This document shows positions 28,065-37,321 of a DNA stretch of 64,000 nt, piece after piece. Within the stretch, counting starts at the first letter, position 1; every line of letters starts with the position of its first letter. Both the position numbers and the translations under genes were made by a program. The stretch comes from an uncultured Paracoccaceae bacterium (GTDB lineage Bacteria > Pseudomonadota > Alphaproteobacteria > Rhodobacterales > Rhodobacteraceae), in NCBI GenBank assembly GCA_947492585.1, contig CANLND010000006.1:111678-175677 (forward strand). Reading direction: 5' to 3'. The notes below the pieces were generated by a model. That model did not search any database. It saw only the letters and a list, made by a program, of their open reading frames with translations, and was not told the DNA's origin.

Positions 28065-29210
28065 ATGTCTGCCATCGACCCTATTCAGCTGACGGCCGAT
28101 CTTATCCGTTGCCCCAGCGTCACCCCCAATGAAGGTGGCGCACTGGTGCTGTTGGAACGCATGCTGACAGAGGCAGGTTTTGTCTGCACCCGTGTGGACA
28201 GAGGTGGCATATGCAATCTTTTTGCACGTTGGGGCGACAAGGGGGCAGCGCAAACCTTTGGCTTTAACGGGCACACAGATGTGGTGCCGCTGGGGGATGA
28301 GACCGCCTGGACCGTGTCCCCCTTCGGTGCGGAAATCAAAGACGGATTTATGTACGGCCGCGGTGCCACGGATATGAAATCAGGTGTTGCCGCCTTTGTC
28401 GCAGCCGCCATCGATTTTGTGCACACCTCTCCGCCCGATGGGGCGATCATCCTGACCATCACCGGGGACGAAGAGGCCGACGCACTCGACGGCACCACGG
28501 CCCTGCTCGATTACATGGACGAACAGGGCGAAAAAATGGACGTCTGTCTGGTCGGCGAACCCACCTGCCCCAATGAGATGGGCGAAATGCTCAAGATCGG
28601 ACGTCGAGGCTCGCTGAATGCCTGGTTCACGGTGACCGGTGTGCAGGGTCACGCAGCCTATCCTCACCGCGCCAACAATCCACTGCCTGCGATGATGCGC
28701 CTGATGGATCACTTGGCCAGCCATGACCTGGATCGTGGCACCGAGCACTTTGATGCCTCAACCCTTGCAGTCGTCACGGTCGACACCGGCAATCCGGCCA
28801 CCAATGTCATCCCCGAACGTTGCACAGCCACCGTCAACATCCGCTTTAACGACGCTCATAGCGGCACAAGCCTCAGCGCGTGGCTAAGGGCCGAAGCCGA
28901 CAAAATCGCCGCAGACTATAGTGTGGGCATTGACCTCAACATCAAGATCTCAGGCGAAAGCTTTATCACCCCCCCCGGCCCTCTGTCAGATCTGGTGGCG
29001 CGCGCAGTGGAAGCAGAAACCGGTATCATGCCGGAACTGTCCACCACCGGCGGCACCTCAGACGCACGATTTGTGAAACATCACTGCCCAGTGGTTGAAT
29101 TTGGCCTCGTTGGGAAAACCATGCACCAGGTTGATGAACGCGTCGAAGTCGCACAAATCCCGCAGCTAAAATCCATCTACAGCCGTATCCTGACCGATTA
29201 TTTCGCATGA
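28065..29210 (+). CDS. dapE: Succinyl-diaminopimelate desuccinylase
   Basis: M20-family di-zinc hydrolase releasing LL-diaminopimelate from its N-succinyl form. 381 residues from the ATG at 28065, seven bases after AGGAG. Metal ligands and catalytic residues are visible: H70 and D72 in [11 protein letters not shown]103 in [11 protein letters not shown]136-E137 in [10 protein letters not shown], and the C-terminal His in [15 protein letters not shown] lid/dimerisation domain sits between about residues 180 and 290. Open codons before 28065 overlap the receptor gene on the other strand and are not coding. Overlaps the next gene by four bases (ATGA). Confidence 0.96.
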   Translation: MSAIDPIQLTADLIRCPSVTPNEGGALVLLERMLTEAGFVCTRVDRGGICNLFARWGDKGAAQTFGFNGHTDVVPLGDETAWTVSPFGAEIKDGFMYGRGATDMKSGVAAFVAAAIDFVHTSPPDGAIILTITGDEEADALDGTTALLDYMDEQGEKMDVCLVGEPTCPNEMGEMLKIGRRGSLNAWFTVTGVQGHAAYPHRANNPLPAMMRLMDHLASHDLDRGTEHFDASTLAVVTVDTGNPATNVIPERCTATVNIRFNDAHSGTSLSAWLRAEADKIAADYSVGIDLNIKISGESFITPPGPLSDLVARAVEAETGIMPELSTTGGTSDARFVKHHCPVVEFGLVGKTMHQVDERVEVAQIPQLKSIYSRILTDYFA

Positions 29211-29635
29211 CCTGGACCATTACAGAAACCGACGACATCGCCGCGTGTCACGCCCTACGTCAGACCGTCTTTATCGACGAACAGGGCGTGCGCGAGATCG
29301 ACGAATGGGACGAATTGGACGATCAAGCCGTCCACCTTTTGGCTATAGTACATGGCCAGCCTGTCGGCACGGCCCGTCTGCTGACCCAAGGTGAAACAGG
29401 CAAGATCGGCCGCATCTGTGTCGTCAAAGACCAGCGTGGCACCGGACTGGGCGCCGCATTGGTTCAGCACGCAATTGACCGCCTTGTCGCAACACCCGGT
29501 ATCACCCGCCTGATGCTGGGCGCACAAGAACACGCAATTGGGTTTTACCAAAAGCTGGGGTTCACAGCCTACGGCCCCACGTATGATGATGCCGGCATAC
29601 CTCATCGGGACATGGAGCGCCCAAGCCACCTCTAA
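29207..29635 (+). CDS. GNAT-family N-acetyltransferase
   Basis: 142-residue acyl-CoA-dependent acetyltransferase. The acetyl-CoA pyrophosphate loop is in [23 protein letters not shown] (QRGTGLG, residues about 75-81), preceded by the beta strand [13 protein letters not shown], and the C-terminal [13 protein letters not shown] motif closes the fold. The N-terminal [15 protein letters not shown] resembles the ElaA/GNAT group. Translationally coupled to dapE through an ATGA overlap, so it is made with the lysine pathway, but its substrate is unknown. Confidence 0.85.
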   Translation: MTWTITETDDIAACHALRQTVFIDEQGVREIDEWDELDDQAVHLLAIVHGQPVGTARLLTQGETGKIGRICVVKDQRGTGLGAALVQHAIDRLVATPGITRLMLGAQEHAIGFYQKLGFTAYGPTYDDAGIPHRDMERPSHL

Positions 29636-29704
29636 TCCGCAGGCCTCTCTTTTTGGCAATAAATACCCCGGGGTGAATTAGCGGCCAATCATTTGGTCGC
29701 CAAG

Positions 29705-29727
29705 AGGGGCAGCGCCCCCTCATTTTT
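29705..29727 (+). terminator. Terminator of the dapE-acetyltransferase operon
   Basis: Short stem GGGGC-AGC-GCCCC (29706-29718), followed after CTCA by five T residues (29723-29727), 70 bases past the acetyltransferase stop. Upstream in-frame codons of the RNase R frame run through this hairpin, which argues for the later start at 29768. Confidence 0.75.
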
Positions 29728-29767
29728 GCCCATGACCTCACGTGCAGGGCATGATAGGCCCAAAAGC

Positions 29768-32044
29768 ATGAGCCGTATTCCCTCCAAGGCCGAGATCCTC
29801 GATTGGATCAGCGCCCACCCGACCCAGACTTCCAAACGTGACATCGCCAAAGCCTTTGGCATCAAAGGTGCGGATCGCATTGATCTGAAACGGGTGCTGA
29901 AAGAACTGGAAGCCGAAGGTCATCTGCAAAAACGCAGCAAAACCTATCGCGATCCCGACAATCTGCCCCCCGTCAGCGTGCTGGTTGTCAATGCCCCCAA
30001 TGACGATGGGGATCTGTTTGCACAGCCAATGGAGTGGCACGGTGAGGGCGAAGAACCCCGTGTTCTCGTCATCACGCGTGCGGCTGACCCGGCGCTGGGA
30101 CGCGGTGACAAAATCCTTGGCCGTCTCACCAAAGTCGAAAATCAGGACCACGACTACGAAGCGCGCCTGATCCGCCGTATTGGCACCAATCCCAAACGTG
30201 TGCTTGGCCTATACCGGCAGAGTGCTGAGGGCGGCCGTATTGTGCCCATCGACAAAGCTGCCTCCAACGAGTGGTTTGTCGCCCCGGATGCGACAGGGGG
30301 CGCCAAAGACGGCGAGCTGGTCGAAGCTGAACAGGCCGGGCCCAAAGGCCGACTTGGCCTGCAACGTGCCCGCATCGTGGAGCGCCTTGGCGACCCATCA
30401 GCCCCAAAAGCCGTCTCTCTGATCGCGATCTATCAACACGGTATCCCCGACCACTTCCCGGACAAAGTGGTGGCCGAAGCCGATAAGGCAAAACCAATGG
30501 GGCTGAAAGGTCGCGAAGACCTGCGGGAAATGCCTCTGGTCACCATTGATCCGCCCGACGCACGCGATCACGATGACGCCTGTTACGCCCACGCCGATGA
30601 CGACCCTAACAACCCCGGCGGCCATATCGTCTGGGTCGCCATCGCCGATGTCGCCGCCTATGTCACCCCCAGCTCCGATCTCGACCGAGAGGCGCGCAAG
30701 CGCGGCAACTCCAGCTATTTCCCAGACCGGGTTGTTCCGATGCTGCCAGATCGCCTGTCCGGCGACCTATGCTCCCTGCACGAAGGCGTGCCCCGTGCCT
30801 GTCTGGCCGTGCGCATGCAGATCGATGCCGAAGGCAATAAAATCAGCCATCGTTTTGTGCGCGGGTTGATGAAGTCCGCCGCCTCCCTGCACTATGCCGA
30901 AGTGCAAGAAGCGATGGACGGTGCGCCAAACGATAAGACTGCGCCTTTTCTAAAGGATGTGATCAAACCGCTTTACGCGGCCTATGATGCCTTGGTGCGC
31001 GCCCGCGCCACCCGGCAACCGCTGGAACTGGACCTGCCCGAACGCCGCATTGTGCTGGATGATCACGGACAGGTCACATCAGTCGCATTCCGCGATCGTC
31101 TGGATGCCCACAAGCTGATCGAGGAGTTCATGGTGCTGGCCAATGTCGCCGCCGCCGAGACCCTGATCGAAAAGCGTAGTCCACAACTGTTCCGCGTACA
31201 CGAAGAGCCCAGCGACGACAAACTCAACACCCTGCGCGAAACCGCGCAAGCCGCCGGGCTTAATCTCGCCAAGGGTCAGGTGTTGCAAACCCGGCATCTG
31301 AACAGCCTGCTGAACGCCGCCGCGGGCACAGATGATGCCGAGCTGATCAACATCAGCACCCTACGTTCAATGCAGCAGGCGTATTACAGCCGGGAAAACT
31401 ATGGCCATTTTGGTCTGGCCCTGCGCAATTACGCGCATTTCACCTCACCAATCCGCCGCTACGCGGATCTCATCGTTCACCGCTCACTGATCAAATCACA
31501 CGGTTGGGGCGATGATGGCCTGTCGGTGCAAGATATCGACCAACTGGACGACACCGCCAAACAGATTTCCGACACCGAGCGCCGCTCTATGATCGCTGAA
31601 CGCGACACCACAGATCGTTATCTGGCGGCCTATCTGTCCGAACGCGTTGGCAATGAATTTTCAGGCCGGATCAGCGGCATCGCCCGGTTTGGGGCCTTTG
31701 TAAAACTGGATGAAACCGGCGCGGACGGGCTCGTGCCTGTGCGCACCATTGGCCGCGAATTTTTCCACTTTGACGCCGAGGCTGGCACTCTGATGGGGGT
31801 GGATACCGGCCTGACGCTCGCGGTAGGTCAACGTGTCACCGTGCGTCTCGCGCAGGCCACGCCTGTCACAGGTGGGTTGGAGCTGGAACTGCTGACGCTG
31901 GAAGACGCCAAAATGCCAGCGGGTGGGCGCAGCAACGGCCGCGGTCGACGCAGCCCCGCAGGCCGCGCCCCGCGACGCAAAGCGGCAAAGTCCAAGGCCA
32001 AAGCGGCCAACACCAAACGCAAGGTTGAGCGCAAACGACGGTAA
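29768..32044 (+). CDS. rnr: Ribonuclease R
   Basis: 3'-5' processive exoribonuclease of the RNB family that degrades structured RNA. 758 residues from MSRIPSKAEILDWI. Layout: N-terminal helix-turn-helix-like domain (1-65), cold-shock-type OB domains (about 70-235), RNB catalytic domain with the Asp cluster DPPDARDHDDA (261-271), S1 domain (about 640-715) and a Lys/Arg-rich tail (GRGRRSPAGRAPRRK to the end) that should bind RNA. The tail distinguishes RNase R from RNase II. The start at 29768 is preferred to one 36 bases upstream because a terminator lies just before. Single-gene unit. Confidence 0.95.
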   Translation: MSRIPSKAEILDWISAHPTQTSKRDIAKAFGIKGADRIDLKRVLKELEAEGHLQKRSKTYRDPDNLPPVSVLVVNAPNDDGDLFAQPMEWHGEGEEPRVLVITRAADPALGRGDKILGRLTKVENQDHDYEARLIRRIGTNPKRVLGLYRQSAEGGRIVPIDKAASNEWFVAPDATGGAKDGELVEAEQAGPKGRLGLQRARIVERLGDPSAPKAVSLIAIYQHGIPDHFPDKVVAEADKAKPMGLKGREDLREMPLVTIDPPDARDHDDACYAHADDDPNNPGGHIVWVAIADVAAYVTPSSDLDREARKRGNSSYFPDRVVPMLPDRLSGDLCSLHEGVPRACLAVRMQIDAEGNKISHRFVRGLMKSAASLHYAEVQEAMDGAPNDKTAPFLKDVIKPLYAAYDALVRARATRQPLELDLPERRIVLDDHGQVTSVAFRDRLDAHKLIEEFMVLANVAAAETLIEKRSPQLFRVHEEPSDDKLNTLRETAQAAGLNLAKGQVLQTRHLNSLLNAAAGTDDAELINISTLRSMQQAYYSRENYGHFGLALRNYAHFTSPIRRYADLIVHRSLIKSHGWGDDGLSVQDIDQLDDTAKQISDTERRSMIAERDTTDRYLAAYLSERVGNEFSGRISGIARFGAFVKLDETGADGLVPVRTIGREFFHFDAEAGTLMGVDTGLTLAVGQRVTVRLAQATPVTGGLELELLTLEDAKMPAGGRSNGRGRRSPAGRAPRRKAAKSKAKAANTKRKVERKRR

Positions 32045-32069
32045 AGCGCGGCATTCCTATACACCAACA

Positions 32070-32106
32070 AAAGGCCCCGACTTTACAGTGCAAAGCCGGG
32101 GCCTTT
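32070..32106. terminator. Bidirectional terminator between rnr and the converging GST gene
   Basis: Perfect 10-base stem AAAGGCCCCG (32070-32079) / CGGGGCCTTT (32097-32106) with an inner CTTT/AAAG extension. The minus strand continues TTTTGTTGG after the stem, the plus strand only TTTGG, so it should serve both genes and the GST gene better. Confidence 0.88.
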
Positions 32107-32115
32107 GGCCTGATA

Positions 32116-32826
32116 CTATTTGGGCAACGGAACTGCTGACATAACGCGAGCCACATAGCTCATCAAAACCGTATCACCGGCCAATCGCGTAATCAGCGGA
32201 CGATCAAAAGGCATGTTAGCCACCGCCTGCAAAAACGGCGCGACCGACAGATCTGCCGCGCTGAGCTGCGCGCCCATCAAAAACGGCTGTTCCGCCACAA
32301 CCGCTGCGATTGCCGTAAAATCATCTTCAAAACGGGCCTCGACCTCAGCCGCGCTGTAGCGCGTCATGCCCTGGAAATCCAATCCTCCCAATACCCGTTC
32401 CCGCACCGGCGCGCTGACGGTGTCCCGCAGGGGCGCAGGCACCATCGCAAAAAACACATCCCGCACCTCAGGCCAGATCACATCATCCCCCCAGCGCGCG
32501 AAGACGACCAGCTGTTGCAGGTGATGTTCGGACATCCGGATCCACGCCAGCGCATGCGCTTTTTCCGTCGCGTTTAGACCTGGGAAAAACTCAGCTCCCT
32601 GCGCTTCCAGCCAATGCCGAATGGTTTCGGAATCTGGAATTTTGCCCTCAGGCGTCTCTAATACAGGCAACTTCTGATGCGGCATCTCTGCCAAAATCTC
32701 AGGATTTCTGAGATCCTGACGTTGCCAGGCCAGACCCGACAGTTGCAGCATCATCGCCACTTTGGTGCAAAACGGGCTGCTGCTATAGCAATCAAAACTG
32801 GCCGGGAAACTGTGAAGGGTGATCAT
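32116..32826 (-). CDS. Glutathione S-transferase family protein
   Basis: 236-residue protein with an N-terminal thioredoxin-like domain (ITLHSFPASFDCYSSSPFCTKVAMML; QKLPVLETPEGKIPDSETIRHWLEAQ, the cis-Pro and glutathione-site region, residues about 51-76) and a C-terminal all-helical domain to the end. The SSSPFCTK segment and overall length are like the Fax/metaxin-type bacterial GST-like proteins. Substrate unknown. The ATG at 32826 opens a 96-base gap to a divergent WYL-domain regulator, which is the obvious candidate controller. Confidence 0.8.
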   Translation of the reverse strand: MITLHSFPASFDCYSSSPFCTKVAMMLQLSGLAWQRQDLRNPEILAEMPHQKLPVLETPEGKIPDSETIRHWLEAQGAEFFPGLNATEKAHALAWIRMSEHHLQQLVVFARWGDDVIWPEVRDVFFAMVPAPLRDTVSAPVRERVLGGLDFQGMTRYSAAEVEARFEDDFTAIAAVVAEQPFLMGAQLSAADLSVAPFLQAVANMPFDRPLITRLAGDTVLMSYVARVMSAVPLPK

Positions 32827-32922
32827 GAAACGCTCCTAAATATCAAATGCGTGTTGAACCTGCTTTCCTTCTAGGGCCCTCTCATGCCAATTTCTGTCAT
32901 GAGCCGTTTGCAAGGTGAGCCA

Positions 32923-33645
32923 ATGACAAAAACACTCCGTTTGACCAAAGTGATGGATGTTCTGCGACGGCACACAGGCCCTGTGACGGCACAATCGCTT
33001 GCGGATGATCTGTTGGTTTCCGTACGCAGCATTCATCGCGATATTGCAACCTTGCGCGAAATGGGCGCGGTGATTGATGGCGAAGCAGGCTTTGGTTTCA
33101 CATTGATCGAGGACAATGCGCTGCCGCCGATGGCCTTTGGCGATACCGAGCTTGAAGCCTTGGTTTTGGGTCTGCGCGAGGTGCAACAAATCGCGGATCC
33201 GGATCTGGCAGAGGCCGCACAATCGGCTCTGCGCAAAATACAGGCCCGTTTACCAGACCGTCAGGCCCAGGCGTTACGCCATTCTGTCTTGTCTGCCCGT
33301 CGGTTTCATCCACCCGAACGCCCCACCGTCAATGCGGCGGATCTGCGTCAGGCCACCCGCGATGAATATGAAATCACATTTGACTATTGCGACGCCAAAG
33401 GCAGCAAGACGGCGCGCCATGTCAAACCCTTGGGGCTGGTCTATTTCGACAGATCAACCGCGCTGGTGGCGTGGTGCACGTTACGCCAAGCTGACCGCGT
33501 CTTTCGACTGGACCGCATGTCACAGCTGACCGTCCTATCCACCAGCTTTCGCCCCCACCGTGTGGCCATGCTGCGTGAAGCCCTCGATAAATTTTGCAAA
33601 CTCTATCCTACAAAGCAGGCGAAAGTCCTCTCATCCTCGCAGTGA
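32923..33645 (+). CDS. WYL-domain transcriptional regulator (YafY type)
   Basis: 240-residue DNA-binding protein: N-terminal HTH_11 domain (TKTLRLTKVMDVLRRHTGPV, then LADDLLVSVRSIHRDIATLR, residues about 2-55) and a WYL sensor domain (about 130-215; FDYCDAKGSKTARHVKPLGL and WCTLRQADRVFRLDRMSQL). WYL domains bind nucleic acids or nucleotide ligands. The ATG at 32923 follows AAGGTGA at seven bases; an upstream ATG (32884) is less well placed. Divergent from a GST-family gene, the usual setting for YafY proteins that regulate a neighbour. Confidence 0.87.
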   Translation: MTKTLRLTKVMDVLRRHTGPVTAQSLADDLLVSVRSIHRDIATLREMGAVIDGEAGFGFTLIEDNALPPMAFGDTELEALVLGLREVQQIADPDLAEAAQSALRKIQARLPDRQAQALRHSVLSARRFHPPERPTVNAADLRQATRDEYEITFDYCDAKGSKTARHVKPLGLVYFDRSTALVAWCTLRQADRVFRLDRMSQLTVLSTSFRPHRVAMLREALDKFCKLYPTKQAKVLSSSQ

Positions 33646-33710
33646 AGACTTTTTTATCAAAAATTCCGGGACTAGACTAAATTCAAAGCAAGGCGTCTTT
33701 GAGGTGCAAA

Positions 33711-34964
33711 ATGTACAGGTTGATTTCCACGCTCACGCTCATATTTGTTATGGTCCAGACCGGGATGGCATCTCCGGTCTCGTCGCTCCGGCCATTGCCA
33801 CGGCCAGAAACGCCTCAAACAACACCAGTCTCCGTCAACGCCAATACCGCAGGATTGCAAAGCTGGATCACAGGGTTCCGACTACGCGCTCGCGGGGCAG
33901 GAATTTCAGATCAGACCCTAAATAAGGCATTTTCGGGCATCACCTATGATGCCGAAGTGATCCGCCGAGATCAGAACCAATCTGAGTTCACCAAGTCCAT
34001 TTGGGACTATTTGGATAGTGCTGCATCAGATACCCGAATTTCCAACGGGAAATCAGCGCTGCGCACGCATGGGAAAACCCTGCGCCAAATTGAGTCTAAA
34101 TATGGTGTTGATAAGGAAATTGTTGCTGCGGTCTGGGGTCTTGAAAGTGCCTATGGCACCTTCAAGGGTAAGAAAGACATCGTGCGATCCTTGGCCACGC
34201 TTTCTTACGATGGTCGGCGTGGCGCGTTTTTCGAAGAACAGCTGATTGCCGCTCTAAAAATCCTACAAAGCGGCGATGTGCGACCGCGTCAGATGACCGG
34301 CAGCTGGGCCGGGGCAATGGGGCATACCCAGTTCATGCCCACGTCATACCTGTCCTACGCGGTGGATTTCACCGGCGATGGCAAACGTGACATCTGGTCA
34401 GATGATCCTACGGATGCGTTGGCCTCAACGGCCGCATATCTGGCAAAATTCGGCTGGGTCAAAGATCAACCCTGGGGCGTAGAGGTCAAAATCCCCTCTA
34501 GTTTTGATTACCGGCTGGCCAATCGGAAAGTCAAAAAATCACCACAGGACTGGGCGCAACTGGGCATCACCGACTTACACGGGCGCGCAGTGCCAAATCA
34601 CGGTGAAGCCTCGATCCTGTTGCCCGCCGGGAGTGCGGGCGCGGCGTTTATGATCTTCAAGAATTTTGCAGTGATCGAACGCTATAACACCGCGGACGCC
34701 TATGTGATTGGCGTGGGGCATCTCGCCGACCGTCTCAAGGACCGCCCAGCCATTCAAAGCAGCTGGCCTAGATCCGACCGGACGCTATCCTACAAAGAGC
34801 GCAAAGAAATGCAGCGGCGCCTGACACGCGCTGGGTTTGACACACAAGGGGTCGATGGCAAGATCGGACCCAAAACCATCGATGCCATCCGCGCTTATCA
34901 ATCCGGGAACGGGTTGTTGCCCGATGGCTATGCGTCGCTACGCTTGCTAAAATCGCTTCGGTAG
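33711..34964 (+). CDS. Lytic murein transglycosylase (MltB family) with peptidoglycan-binding domain
   Basis: Periplasmic enzyme cleaving the MurNAc-GlcNAc bond to leave 1,6-anhydro ends. 417 residues: signal peptide 1-20 (LISTLTLIFVMVQTGMA, no lipobox Cys), catalytic domain with the Glu E145 in VWGLESAYG, the family stretches SLATLSYDGRRGAFF and GSWAGAMGHTQFMPTSYL, and a C-terminal PG_binding_1 domain (about 355-415; MQRRLTRAGFDTQGVDGKIGPKT). The ATG at 33711 is six bases from GAGG; an in-frame TTG lies four codons upstream. Converges on the aminotransferase with only 15 bases between stops. Confidence 0.93.
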   Translation: MYRLISTLTLIFVMVQTGMASPVSSLRPLPRPETPQTTPVSVNANTAGLQSWITGFRLRARGAGISDQTLNKAFSGITYDAEVIRRDQNQSEFTKSIWDYLDSAASDTRISNGKSALRTHGKTLRQIESKYGVDKEIVAAVWGLESAYGTFKGKKDIVRSLATLSYDGRRGAFFEEQLIAALKILQSGDVRPRQMTGSWAGAMGHTQFMPTSYLSYAVDFTGDGKRDIWSDDPTDALASTAAYLAKFGWVKDQPWGVEVKIPSSFDYRLANRKVKKSPQDWAQLGITDLHGRAVPNHGEASILLPAGSAGAAFMIFKNFAVIERYNTADAYVIGVGHLADRLKDRPAIQSSWPRSDRTLSYKERKEMQRRLTRAGFDTQGVDGKIGPKTIDAIRAYQSGNGLLPDGYASLRLLKSLR

Positions 34965-34979
34965 ACTGGGTTTCGCAGC

Positions 34980-36365
34980 CTAAATGAGGCCCCGTTCTTT
35001 CAGAATCGCATGGCATTCGTCGAGTGACGTGCGCGCTCGGGCGATCATCACATCAATTTCTTCTGGCGTAATCACCAGGGGCGGCGCGACAATCATACGA
35101 TCCCCAACATGGCGCATCACCAAATTGTTGGCGAAACAGCGCTCGCGGCAAATGTAGCCAACCGTTCCTGTGTCAGCGGCAAAAACGGCCCGGGTGGCTT
35201 TGTTCGGCGTCAGCGCAATTGATCCCATCAGGCCGACAATCTTGGCCTCGCCCACCAAGGGGTGATCGACCAGCGCAGCCCACTTGTCCTTTAGATAAGG
35301 GGCGGCGACATCCCGAACGTGCTCTATAATCCTCTCATCTTCCAAAATACGCAGGTTTTCCAGCGCAACTGCAGCGGCAACGGGGTGACCAGAATAAGTG
35401 TAACCGTGGTTGAACTCACTCTTTGCAATCACCGACGCAACCTCATCACTGACGACCGACCCACCAATTGGGGCATAGCCAGAGCTAAGACCTTTGGCGA
35501 TTGTCATGATATCTGGCCGAATGCCCACCGTTTGAGAACCAAACCATTCCCCCGTGCGACCAAAACCGCAGATCACCTCATCTGCGATCAACAAGATGTC
35601 GTATGTGTCACAGATACGTTGAATTTCCGGCCAGTAGGTCTCGGGCGCGACAATCACACCGCCTGCCCCCTGAACGGGTTCGGCAATAAAGGCGGCAACC
35701 CGGTCCTCGCCCAGCGACAAAATAGCCTGCTCCAGCTCTTGCGCACGGTGTAGGCCAAACTCTTCCGGGGACATATCGCCGCCATCTGCCCACCAGTTGG
35801 GCTCGTTTATGTGATGGATATCCGGGATTGGCAGGCCGCCTTGGGCGTGCATCGCAGCCATCCCCCCCAGAGATCCGCTGCCGACACTGGACCCATGATA
35901 CCCATTGTTGCGACCAATCAGGATTGACTTGCTCGGCTGACCTTTGACCGCCCAATAGTGACGCACCATGCGGATGTTGGTGTCATTTGCTTCTGACCCT
36001 GATCCCGCAAAAAACACGTTGTTTAACGCGCCCGGAGCCAATTCAGCAATCTTGTGAGCCAATGCAATTGCTGGCAAATGCGTGGTCTGGAAGAAGGTGT
36101 TGTAATAGGGCAGTTCCCGCATTTGGCGCGCGGCGACCTCCGCCATTTCATCGCGCCCATAGCCAATATTCACGCACCACAGACCAGCCATGGCATCTAG
36201 AATTTCATGGCCATCACTGTCCGTCAGCATCACACCTTTCGCGCGCGTGATAACGCGTGCACCTTTCTGCGCCAGTTCCGCATTGCAGGTAAACGGGTGC
36301 ATATGATGCGAAGCATCCAGGGCCTGAAGCTCAGCTGTGGGCAGATGATTGGAGATCATGGGCAT
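34980..36365 (-). CDS. Class III (omega) aminotransferase, probable polyamine or amine:pyruvate type
   Basis: PLP-dependent enzyme of 461 residues. Fold-type I motifs: GSGSEANDTNIRMVRHYW (about 119-136), EPVQGAGGVIVAPETYW, the Asp in LLIADEVICGFGRTGEW, and the PLP lysine in IAKGLSSGYAPIGG. N-terminal LDASHHMHPFTCN and MLTDSDGHEILDAMAGLWC resemble putrescine/cadaverine:pyruvate aminotransferases (SpuC-like) and other omega transaminases. Substrate is therefore inferred only to class. A GntR regulator lies 70 bases upstream on the same strand, with a matching 11-base motif before each, so amine-induced expression is likely. The ATG at 36365 has AGGA ten bases upstream. Confidence 0.88.
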   Translation of the reverse strand: MPMISNHLPTAELQALDASHHMHPFTCNAELAQKGARVITRAKGVMLTDSDGHEILDAMAGLWCVNIGYGRDEMAEVAARQMRELPYYNTFFQTTHLPAIALAHKIAELAPGALNNVFFAGSGSEANDTNIRMVRHYWAVKGQPSKSILIGRNNGYHGSSVGSGSLGGMAAMHAQGGLPIPDIHHINEPNWWADGGDMSPEEFGLHRAQELEQAILSLGEDRVAAFIAEPVQGAGGVIVAPETYWPEIQRICDTYDILLIADEVICGFGRTGEWFGSQTVGIRPDIMTIAKGLSSGYAPIGGSVVSDEVASVIAKSEFNHGYTYSGHPVAAAVALENLRILEDERIIEHVRDVAAPYLKDKWAALVDHPLVGEAKIVGLMGSIALTPNKATRAVFAADTGTVGYICRERCFANNLVMRHVGDRMIVAPPLVITPEEIDVMIARARTSLDECHAILKERGLI

Positions 36366-36402
36366 GAGGCAAGATCCTATTCTGATGTGAGCCTCCAGAA
36401 TA

Positions 36403-36413
36403 TGATCAAATTA
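36403..36413. promoter_or_regulatory. Candidate GntR operator before the aminotransferase
   Basis: TGATCAAATTA, identical to the sequence at 37203-37213 in front of the gntR gene. It lies 38 bases before the aminotransferase start. The core TGATCA is palindromic. Confidence 0.5.
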
Positions 36414-36435
36414 TAACCTGTCAATCGAATCAGCC

Positions 36436-37116
36436 CTATGCCGGGAGCCCCTGCGCGATTTGCTCCATCCCCTGCATGACATCTCGCTCCATTGCCAACG
36501 CAGCCATTTCGGGATCCTGACGGCGTAGCGCTTCTATGATGTCCTTGTGTCGATCAGGAAAGCTTTGCGTGCCAAACCGACCACACACCACCCGCAAAGA
36601 GGGGCCAAACCGCAGCCACAATCGCTCGGCCAGATCAATCAATACTGGGGCGTGTGCCCCTGTATATAAGGTCGTGTGAAAGGCATGATTGTGAACAAGA
36701 TACCCCGGTATATCACCGTCGCGAATCGCGCTATCCAACGCCAGATCGATCTCTTCTAACTTGTCAATTTGTGTTGAGTTCATCCGCAGCGCGGCACGGC
36801 GAACCAACTCACACTCAATTGATTTTCTTGCATAAATGAGTTCATTTACATCAGATAGGCTCAACAATGGGACTGACACCCTCCGGTTGCCCTGAAACAT
36901 CAACGCCCCGTCAGAAATCAATCGGCGAATGGCTTCGCGCACAGGCGTCATACCAACGCCTAACGCCTCTACCAGCCCTTGGATTGTGATCGCCTGCCCA
37001 GGTGCAAGTTCACCAAACAGAATCTGTGCACGTACCCGTTGATACACGACTTCATGGGCCGGGTGTTTTTCGGGCGCGGTTGAGGATGTTGCCAGTTCTG
37101 AGAGAGTCGATTTCAA
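36436..37116 (-). CDS. GntR-family regulator, FCD subclass
   Basis: 226-residue regulator. Winged helix at about residues 20-85 (VVYQRVRAQILFGELAPGQA, then GVGMTPVREAIRRLISDGAL) and an FCD ligand domain (DVNELIYARKSIECELVRRAA onward, with HNHAFHTTLY and DRHKDIIEAL holding the usual metal His/Asp). The start appears to be TTG at 37116, nine bases after AAGGA; no ATG is available at a sensible place. It lies directly upstream of the aminotransferase on the same strand, with a shared TGATCAAATTA motif, implying control of that gene and itself. Confidence 0.87.
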   Translation of the reverse strand: MKSTLSELATSSTAPEKHPAHEVVYQRVRAQILFGELAPGQAITIQGLVEALGVGMTPVREAIRRLISDGALMFQGNRRVSVPLLSLSDVNELIYARKSIECELVRRAALRMNSTQIDKLEEIDLALDSAIRDGDIPGYLVHNHAFHTTLYTGAHAPVLIDLAERLWLRFGPSLRVVCGRFGTQSFPDRHKDIIEALRRQDPEMAALAMERDVMQGMEQIAQGLPA

Positions 37117-37202
37117 CGGAGCCTATCCTTCTGATTCTCATTCAAAATGCACCAAGACATCCAGACAGGAAACACATAGATAATACGGGCGCGCCAAAAA
37201 CT

Positions 37203-37213
37203 TGATCAAATTA
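37203..37213. promoter_or_regulatory. Candidate GntR operator before its own gene
   Basis: TGATCAAATTA, second copy of the 11-base motif at 36403-36413, 86 bases before the TTG start of the regulator gene. Confidence 0.5.
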
Positions 37214-37321
37214 CCCCAGATAGACGCTCTGCGTCCAATGAAACGGCGCTTAAATTTGAAAATCTAAAGGTTCGGGCCGCTCCCTTCCGGTGCTTAGGGG
37301 GCATTGCCTCATCCCTGAACC

